A stretch of DNA of 11,300 nucleotides from Fidelibacterota bacterium UBA7303. Its GTDB lineage: Bacteria > Fidelibacterota > Marinisomatia > Marinisomatales > UBA1611. The translations under genes were made by a program, and so were the position numbers. The stretch spans positions 1 to 11,300 of the forward strand of contig DKQR01000075.1 of assembly GCA_002471805.1 (NCBI GenBank), written 5' to 3'. Within the stretch, counting starts at the first letter, position 1, and each line of letters begins with the position of its first letter. Under the pieces are notes generated by a model. The model had not been told where the DNA came from, did no database searches, and saw nothing but the letters and a program-made list of their open reading frames with translations. Of this stretch, positions 6,488 through 11,300 are shown in pieces.

Positions 6488-7216
6488 ATGGCTTTTCAAG
6501 TACACTTGGAAAATTTCGAGGGTCCCATGGACCTTTTATTGTACTTTATCCGTAGAGATGAATTGGATATCTATGATATCCCCATCTCCAGGATCACCAG
6601 GGAATTTATCGAAGTGATTGAGGAATGGAAGCGATTGAATATGGTTGTGGCCGGGGAATTTATCGATATGGCTTCCATCCTGATGCGCATCAAAGCTAAA
6701 ATATTGATCCCCCGACCGGAATTGGATGAAGATGGGGAAGTTGTGGACCCCAGGAATGAACTGATGCAAAAACTAATTGAATATAAACGTTACCGTGACG
6801 CGGCGGGAATGTTACGGTCCATGGCAGAGGAAAAAAGCCATATTTTGCCAAGGCATTTTGAACAGGCCCTGCCTGCTATTCAAGGGGAGGAAATGGAACA
6901 TCTGCTCCAGAATGTAACCCTTTATGATTTGGCCCGGGTGTTTAAAAATGCCATGGAAAACCGCCCCGTGATATCTCAATTTGAATTAAACCGCGAACCA
7001 GTGAAATTGGAACAGCAAAAAGAAATTATATTTAAATTCTTTGATGGTGACGGGCGCATGAAATTTTCTACACTGTTAAAACAATTAAAAAACAGAATGG
7101 AAATCATTGTAACCTTTCTGGCTATTCTTGACTTGGTGCGGGAAGGGTTGTGTTCACTAGAACAAGTAGATATATTTGGAGATATTGAGCTGGTCCACCT
7201 GGGAACGGAGGCCTGA
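6488..7216 (+). CDS. scpA: Segregation and condensation protein A (ScpA, SMC kleisin)
   Basis: Kleisin subunit that bridges the heads of the SMC dimer and, with ScpB, drives chromosome condensation and segregation. From ATG 6488 it has 242 residues. The N-terminus FQVHLENFEGPMDLLLYFI is the diagnostic ScpA opening, followed by helices that bind the SMC neck (DIYDIPISRITREFI, FIDMASILMRIKAKILIP). The C-terminal winged helix, which contacts the SMC cap, is at about residues 180-242 (RMKFSTLLKQLKNRMEIIVTF). An upstream TTG (6473) would add five residues and overlap trpS by 14 bases. ATG 6488 is preferred because it gives the conserved family start and lies one base after the trpS stop. The stop overlaps the scpB start (TGATG). 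Confidence 0.96.
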   Translation: MAFQVHLENFEGPMDLLLYFIRRDELDIYDIPISRITREFIEVIEEWKRLNMVVAGEFIDMASILMRIKAKILIPRPELDEDGEVVDPRNELMQKLIEYKRYRDAAGMLRSMAEEKSHILPRHFEQALPAIQGEEMEHLLQNVTLYDLARVFKNAMENRPVISQFELNREPVKLEQQKEIIFKFFDGDGRMKFSTLLKQLKNRMEIIVTFLAILDLVREGLCSLEQVDIFGDIELVHLGTEA

Positions 7217-7842
7217 TGCAATCCTCAGAATACCAGAAAATTATTGAAGCATTATTGTTCACCAGTCCGGAACCATTAACCCAAACCAGGGTCAATGGCG
7301 TTTTCGACCAGGAAGCGCCAAATCTTAAGGAAGTTGTTGGAGAATTAAACTACTTATATGAAAAAGAAGACCATGCTTTTGAAATCAAACAGGTCGCAGG
7401 AGGGTATCAGCTTGTGTCCCGACCCGAATACGAACATTTTATTCGCAGATTGCTGAATAAATCCGGGAGGTTGGCTCTTTCTTCTGCAGCTCTGGATACG
7501 CTGGCTATTATTGCCTATAAACAACCCATTGGCCGTTACGAAATTGAAGCAATACGCGGTGTTGATTCCAGTGGCGTTATTAAGACACTCCTGAATCGGA
7601 ATCTGCTCAAAATAAAAGGCCGTGGTACAGGTCCTGGTCGCCCGCTGTTATATCAGACCACCAAAAATTTTCTGGAACATTTTGGGTTAAATCGACTGTC
7701 AGATATGCCCAAACTAAAAGAAATCACAGAACTTATGGAAGCAGACCCAACGCTGGGTGAGCAGATCGAAGCATTTCAGGAGTCTGATTCTGAATCAGAA
7801 CAAAATCTAGATTCTCCGTCCCCGGGATCCAGCCCCATATAA
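7216..7842 (+). CDS. scpB: Segregation and condensation protein B (ScpB)
   Basis: Partner of ScpA in the SMC-ScpAB complex; a ScpB dimer binds the middle of the ScpA kleisin. 208 residues. There are two winged-helix domains, roughly residues 1-85 and 88-165. The second has the signature LDTLAIIAYKQPIGRYEIEA, IRGVDSSGVIKTL and GRGTGPGRPLLY, with LEHFGLNRLSDMPKL closing the core. The tail from about 180 is rich in Ser, Asp and Glu and probably disordered. The start shares one base with the scpA stop (TGATG), typical of translational coupling that keeps the two subunits in proportion. Confidence 0.97.
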   Translation: MQSSEYQKIIEALLFTSPEPLTQTRVNGVFDQEAPNLKEVVGELNYLYEKEDHAFEIKQVAGGYQLVSRPEYEHFIRRLLNKSGRLALSSAALDTLAIIAYKQPIGRYEIEAIRGVDSSGVIKTLLNRNLLKIKGRGTGPGRPLLYQTTKNFLEHFGLNRLSDMPKLKEITELMEADPTLGEQIEAFQESDSESEQNLDSPSPGSSPI

Positions 7843-7844
7843 GG

Positions 7845-8558
7845 ATGAGGCTGAATAAATTTCTCGCCCAGGCGGGAATAGCCTCCCGTCGTAAAGCAGA
7901 TGAATTAATCCAAATGGCCACCACCACGGTCAATGGTGAATTATGCCTGGACCCAGCCTATAAGGTGAAAGATTCCGATATAGTCAGATATGATGACCAG
8001 GTCATTAACCCTGAAAAAGAGAAAATTGTCATTTTGCTTCACAAACCCCGGGGGGTTATTACAACCGCAAAAGACACCCATGACCGAAAAACAGTCCTGG
8101 ACCTGATTTCCGGCCCGGCCCGGCTTGTTCCTGTGGGCCGATTGGATAAGAATACCACGGGTGCTTTGCTATTGAGCAATGATGGTAACCTTCATGAATA
8201 TCTTACCCATCCGAGAAACCAAATCCCGAAAGATTACGATGCGGTAATTGAAGGACGAATAACACCTGAACAAATCGCAAAATTGAAACGGGGGATTTAC
8301 ATTGGTGACCGGGAATATGGACAAGCAGAGGTTTTAAAACAAAATACGGTAAAACAAAGGTCCACAGTCACACTGCGACTGCGGCAGGGGAAAAAACGGG
8401 AGATTCGCAGGATTATGCACCGCTTAAAACGAAAACTATTTTCTTTAAAAAGGATTCGTTTTGCAGGTTTGGGCCTAGGTGATCTTGCCCCCGGACAATA
8501 TCGCATTATCACTGCTGAAGAAATTCAAATGCTGAAAAAATCACATCTTTCTTCCTAA
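7845..8558 (+). CDS. rluB: rRNA pseudouridine synthase, RluB/RsuA family
   Basis: Converts a specific uridine of rRNA to pseudouridine; in the RluB group the target is U2605 of 23S rRNA (E. coli numbering), but RsuA- and RluB-type enzymes cannot be told apart safely here. 237 residues. An N-terminal S4 RNA-binding domain covers about 1-60 (MRLNKFLAQAGIASRRKADE). The catalytic domain has GRLDKNTTGALLL with the nucleophile Asp101, and the family motif GKKREIRRIMH. The position directly after scpAB is a common arrangement that favours RluB. ATG 7845 lies two bases after the scpB stop. The AAGG just before it is too close to serve as its own ribosome site, so coupling to scpB is likely. Confidence 0.92.
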   Translation: MRLNKFLAQAGIASRRKADELIQMATTTVNGELCLDPAYKVKDSDIVRYDDQVINPEKEKIVILLHKPRGVITTAKDTHDRKTVLDLISGPARLVPVGRLDKNTTGALLLSNDGNLHEYLTHPRNQIPKDYDAVIEGRITPEQIAKLKRGIYIGDREYGQAEVLKQNTVKQRSTVTLRLRQGKKREIRRIMHRLKRKLFSLKRIRFAGLGLGDLAPGQYRIITAEEIQMLKKSHLSS

Positions 8559-8633
8559 AATACAAAAAAGTTTCATCATTGGGTTTCTGGTCCTGGAAAG
8601 GTAATTTCGCCGGCTTATTGAGAGTTGATAATC

Positions 8634-9299
8634 ATGATAATTGCCATAGATGGACCGGCTGCATCAGGCAAGAGCACTACAGCTCAAGGTGTTGCCCAGC
8701 GGTTAGGTATTATGTATCTTAATACAGGTGCCATGTATCGTGCCATGACATTGGGCATCGTGGAATCTGGTCTTGACCTGGAAGATATAGACGCTGTTCA
8801 AGGATTTATTGCTGATACGGTCATTGGATTTGGTGAAAATAATCAGATTCTACTGAATGGTAATAATGTGTCTGCGAAGGTTCATTCCAGCGCAATCTCA
8901 GACAAAGTCAGTGCTGTGAGTGCCGTACCGGATATAAGAAAAGCCATGGTTCAGGTACAAAGGGAAATTGCAAGTAAAAATGATTGTGTTCTGGAAGGCC
9001 GCGATATTGGTACTGTCGTATTTCCTGAGGCAAAGTTCAAATTTTTTCTTGTGGCTGACGTCGCCGTACGTGCAGCCAGAAGAATGAAGGACCTTGAAGC
9101 TTTGGGAGAATCGTGGTCGCTGGATGAATTGATCAAAGACATCTTAAGAAGAGATGAACTTGATTCAACAAGATCCCATTCACCACTGGTGCGGGCTGAT
9201 GATGCAATTCCCATTGACACAAGTCATTTAACAATCGATGAGACGATAGAAAAAATAGTGAACAAAATAACCAAAATAAAAAACGAGGAAACATCATAG
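8634..9299 (+). CDS. cmk: Cytidylate kinase
   Basis: Phosphorylates CMP and dCMP with ATP, needed for nucleotide recycling and CTP/dCTP supply. From ATG 8634 it has 221 residues, a normal length. The P-loop GPAASGKST is at 7-15, the NMP-binding region has YLNTGAMYRAMTLG, and the core has LEGRDIGTVVFPEAKFKFFL followed by the lid with RRDELDSTRSHSPL and ADDAIPIDTS. A TTG at 8625 would add three residues. ATG 8634 is preferred since it begins directly at the MIIAIDGPA strand and has TGAGAG at a workable distance. A gap of about 75 bases separates it from the pseudouridine synthase, and I see no clear promoter there. rpsA begins one base after its stop, the classical cmk-rpsA pairing. Confidence 0.97.
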   Translation: MIIAIDGPAASGKSTTAQGVAQRLGIMYLNTGAMYRAMTLGIVESGLDLEDIDAVQGFIADTVIGFGENNQILLNGNNVSAKVHSSAISDKVSAVSAVPDIRKAMVQVQREIASKNDCVLEGRDIGTVVFPEAKFKFFLVADVAVRAARRMKDLEALGESWSLDELIKDILRRDELDSTRSHSPLVRADDAIPIDTSHLTIDETIEKIVNKITKIKNEETS

Positions 9300-9300
9300 T

Positions 9301-11250
9301 ATGTTTGAAGAAAAAGAAGTAGAACAGGCAGTGGAAGAGACCTCAGAAGTACTTGTTGAAAGTACTGAAGATGTCAGCGCTGAAGAAACGCCAACTGCCC
9401 CAGCCGAAATTGTAGCTGAAACCAAAAACTATCTCAATCCTGAATTGTTTGATGATATTCGGGTGGTTGCGCGATCAGAGATGACCGAAGCCATTGATCC
9501 AGAGGTCATTGATCCGGAGCTGGAAAAAGCTTATTCTGGAACTTTGATTGATATATCCGAACATCAGTTAATTAACGGCCGTGTTGTAGGTATGAATGAA
9601 CGGGATGTGCTCATTGATATTGGATTCAAATCCGAAGGGATAATTGATCGCTCGGAATTTGATGAGGAAGAACTTCCGGCCATTGGAGACCAGGTGGAAG
9701 TGTATCTGGAATTTATTGAGGATGCCAGCGGAAACACTATTCTCTCCAAGGAAAAGGCAGATTTTTTGCGTCGTTGGCGTGATTTGCGGGAAGCGTTTGA
9801 GAATGAAACCATTATTACCGGAACCATTGTCCGCCGCATTAAAGGTGGCTTGATTGTGGATCTGGGAATTGTACAAGCTTTCTTGCCGGGTTCACAAATC
9901 GATATCAGGCCTATTCAGGATTTTGACGTTTACCTTGATAAGGAAATTGAGATCCGGATCGTCAAACTTAATGAGTCCCGCAAGAACATTGTTGTTTCTC
10001 ATAAGATTATCCTTGAGGAAAGCTTGAAGGAACAAAGGGATGCCTTATTCAAAGAATTAAAGGTTGGATCCATCCTGGAAGGGCGGGTAAAGAATATCAC
10101 TGATTTTGGCGTTTTTGTTGATCTGGGCGGTATTGACGGTTTACTCCATATTACGGATCTATCCTGGGGTCGTGTAAACCATCCTAGCGAAATGTTGGCC
10201 ATGGATGATAAAATAACTGTGAAGGTCATTGAATATGATGAGGAACGTAAGCGTGTTTCCCTGGGGCTCAAGCAACTCACACCGCACCCCTGGGATGATG
10301 TTGAGATCAAATATCCTATGGGAAATGTTGTCAAAGGGAAAGTGGTCAGTCTTACCAATTATGGTTGTTTCATTGAACTGGAACCGGGCATAGAGGGATT
10401 GATCCATGTGTCTGAAATATCGTGGACTAAACACATAAAAAATCCATCTGAACAATATTCAATGGGGGATAAGGTGGAAGCCAAAGTGTTATCCATTGAT
10501 GCAGATGAAAGAAAGATAAGTCTCGGTGTTAAACAATTAACGCCGGACCCCTGGGATGAGATTGAAGAAAAATTCAAGGTTGGCAGTGTCCAAAAAGGAA
10601 AAATTCAAAACTTGACGCAGTTTGGTGCTTTTGTCGAATTAGAGGAAGGTATTGACGGCTTGATCCATGTATCAGACCTTTCCTGGACAAAAATCATAAA
10701 GCATCCCAAAGAAGTAGTGGAGAAGTCCCAGGAAGTGGAGGTAAGAATTCTAGAAGTATCCAGGGAAAATCGGAGAATTTCACTTGGCTATCGTCAAGTC
10801 CAGGATGATCCCTGGCCGGAAATCGTAGAATTTTATGATGCTGGTAAAGAGGTAAGCGGCCAGATTATTCGAGTTTTGGAAAAGGGCATTATTATCCAAT
10901 TGGAAATGGATGTTGAGGGTATCATTCCTTTTGGCAAAATGTCGAAACGGGATCGGCGTGCAATGGCTGGCCAATATGAGATTGGCGCGAATCTTTCCGG
11001 TATCGTGATGAAGGTTTCTCCTGAGGATAAAAAAGTAATTCTTTATAAGGAAGAACTTGCCGGCGCCGGCGGAACAAGTCCGGCATCAGCAGTTGATGAA
11101 GTAAAGAATTATTTAAAAAATCAGGATAGCGGTACAGGTGAAAAACTGGAGTTTCCAGAGGAATTACTGGAACAGGCTAAACAGGCTGAACAGGAAGGTG
11201 TATCCGGAGATTCACCGGATGAGGAATCTGTCCCCGAGCCTGAGGAATAG
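9301..11250 (+). CDS. rpsA: 30S ribosomal protein S1
   Basis: Ribosome-associated RNA-binding protein that helps load and unfold mRNA at translation initiation. 649 residues, longer than the E. coli protein (557). Six S1 (OB-fold) repeats begin near residues 91, 172, 258, 343, 430 and 517. Repeats 3-5 are closest to consensus (NITDFGVFVDL, SLTNYGCFIEL, NLTQFGAFVEL, each with GL.H..DLSW or similar). Repeats 3-6 are joined by a recurring linker ending in PW followed by acidic residues. The N-terminal 45 residues are strongly acidic and the last 30 are rich in Glu, both probably disordered. A GAGGA (9285-9289) sits 11 bases before ATG 9301 inside the end of cmk. Many S1 proteins bind their own leader to autoregulate, but no such structure can be claimed here because cmk abuts directly. 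Confidence 0.97.
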   Translation: MFEEKEVEQAVEETSEVLVESTEDVSAEETPTAPAEIVAETKNYLNPELFDDIRVVARSEMTEAIDPEVIDPELEKAYSGTLIDISEHQLINGRVVGMNERDVLIDIGFKSEGIIDRSEFDEEELPAIGDQVEVYLEFIEDASGNTILSKEKADFLRRWRDLREAFENETIITGTIVRRIKGGLIVDLGIVQAFLPGSQIDIRPIQDFDVYLDKEIEIRIVKLNESRKNIVVSHKIILEESLKEQRDALFKELKVGSILEGRVKNITDFGVFVDLGGIDGLLHITDLSWGRVNHPSEMLAMDDKITVKVIEYDEERKRVSLGLKQLTPHPWDDVEIKYPMGNVVKGKVVSLTNYGCFIELEPGIEGLIHVSEISWTKHIKNPSEQYSMGDKVEAKVLSIDADERKISLGVKQLTPDPWDEIEEKFKVGSVQKGKIQNLTQFGAFVELEEGIDGLIHVSDLSWTKIIKHPKEVVEKSQEVEVRILEVSRENRRISLGYRQVQDDPWPEIVEFYDAGKEVSGQIIRVLEKGIIIQLEMDVEGIIPFGKMSKRDRRAMAGQYEIGANLSGIVMKVSPEDKKVILYKEELAGAGGTSPASAVDEVKNYLKNQDSGTGEKLEFPEELLEQAKQAEQEGVSGDSPDEESVPEPEE

Positions 11251-11261
11251 TTGAACTGGGT

Positions 11262-11278
11262 AAGGTAGGTTTTACCTT
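11262..11278 (+). terminator. Weak candidate terminator hairpin after rpsA
   Basis: AAGGTA (11262-11267) and TACCTT (11273-11278) form a perfect 6-bp stem with a 5-base loop, 12 bases after the rpsA stop, followed by GTCTTT. The stem is AT-rich and the T-run short, so it is at most a weak intrinsic terminator and may be only a small hairpin. No gene is visible in the 50 bases to the window edge. Confidence 0.25.
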
Positions 11279-11300
11279 GTCTTTGAAACCATCCATTGAA

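Noticed and set aside
8625..8633. TTG start for cmk
   Set aside because: It adds three residues to the conserved MIIAIDGPA start; ATG 8634 is better placed.
9999..10455. Overlapping minus-strand open frames of about 100 codons
   Set aside because: Antisense to the S1 repeats of rpsA; their similarity to each other reflects the repeated domains on the other strand.
10070..10810. Repeated DNA segments in rpsA
   Set aside because: These are the diverged S1 domain repeats 3-6 and their PW-acidic linkers, normal for the family, not a recent duplication or mobile element.
1..11300. CRISPR arrays, transposons, phage genes, tRNA or rRNA genes, defence islands
   Set aside because: None seen: no regularly spaced repeats, no transposase or integrase motifs, no tRNA-like cloverleaf, and the gene content is core or nutrient uptake.

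Overview
The window reads as a chromosomal piece from a Gram-negative bacterium. It encodes outer-membrane beta-barrels (one a TonB-dependent receptor) and a dense housekeeping cluster, with moderate GC and no sign of mobile DNA. The gene style (TonB receptor with an N-terminal carboxypeptidase-regulatory-like domain, cmk directly followed by rpsA, scpA-scpB-rluB in a row) fits the Fibrobacteres-Chlorobi-Bacteroidetes side of the tree or neighbours such as Marinimicrobia. That placement is inference; no rRNA or other firm taxonomic marker is present.

Left part (1-4169), envelope and vitamin uptake. A membrane-protein C-terminus runs in from the left edge (ends 162). One base later begins a 536-residue protein of no recognised family that looks like a plug-less outer-membrane beta-barrel (164-1774). 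Facing it on the minus strand, with only 12 bases between the stop codons, is a BtuB-like TonB-dependent receptor (3826-1787). Its 5' leader contains a clear cobalamin riboswitch (about 4074-3920, minus strand): conserved core, closing 10-bp P1 helix, and a downstream hairpin whose loop can kiss the aptamer's L5 loop. The receptor's signal peptide is intact in frame but has no ATG/GTG/TTG start; an ATA stands exactly where ATG is expected.

Middle part (4170-5458). Divergent from the riboswitch is an SH3-like plus NlpC/P60 (C40) peptidase without a visible signal peptide. It overlaps by ATGA the start of a small stand-alone HNH endonuclease with a zinc-type CxxC...CxxC frame.

Right part (5503-11250), housekeeping. 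trpS, scpA, scpB, rluB-type pseudouridine synthase, cmk and rpsA follow in the same direction with gaps of one to a few bases, except 44 bp before trpS and about 75 bp before cmk. The set links tRNA charging, chromosome condensation (SMC partners), rRNA modification, CMP phosphorylation and translation initiation, all growth-linked functions. All motifs expected for these families are intact.

The most interesting material is the cobalamin-controlled receptor locus: the riboswitch with its predicted tertiary contact, the non-canonical receptor start, and the convergent uncharacterised barrel plus membrane protein, which could be an additional vitamin-uptake module.
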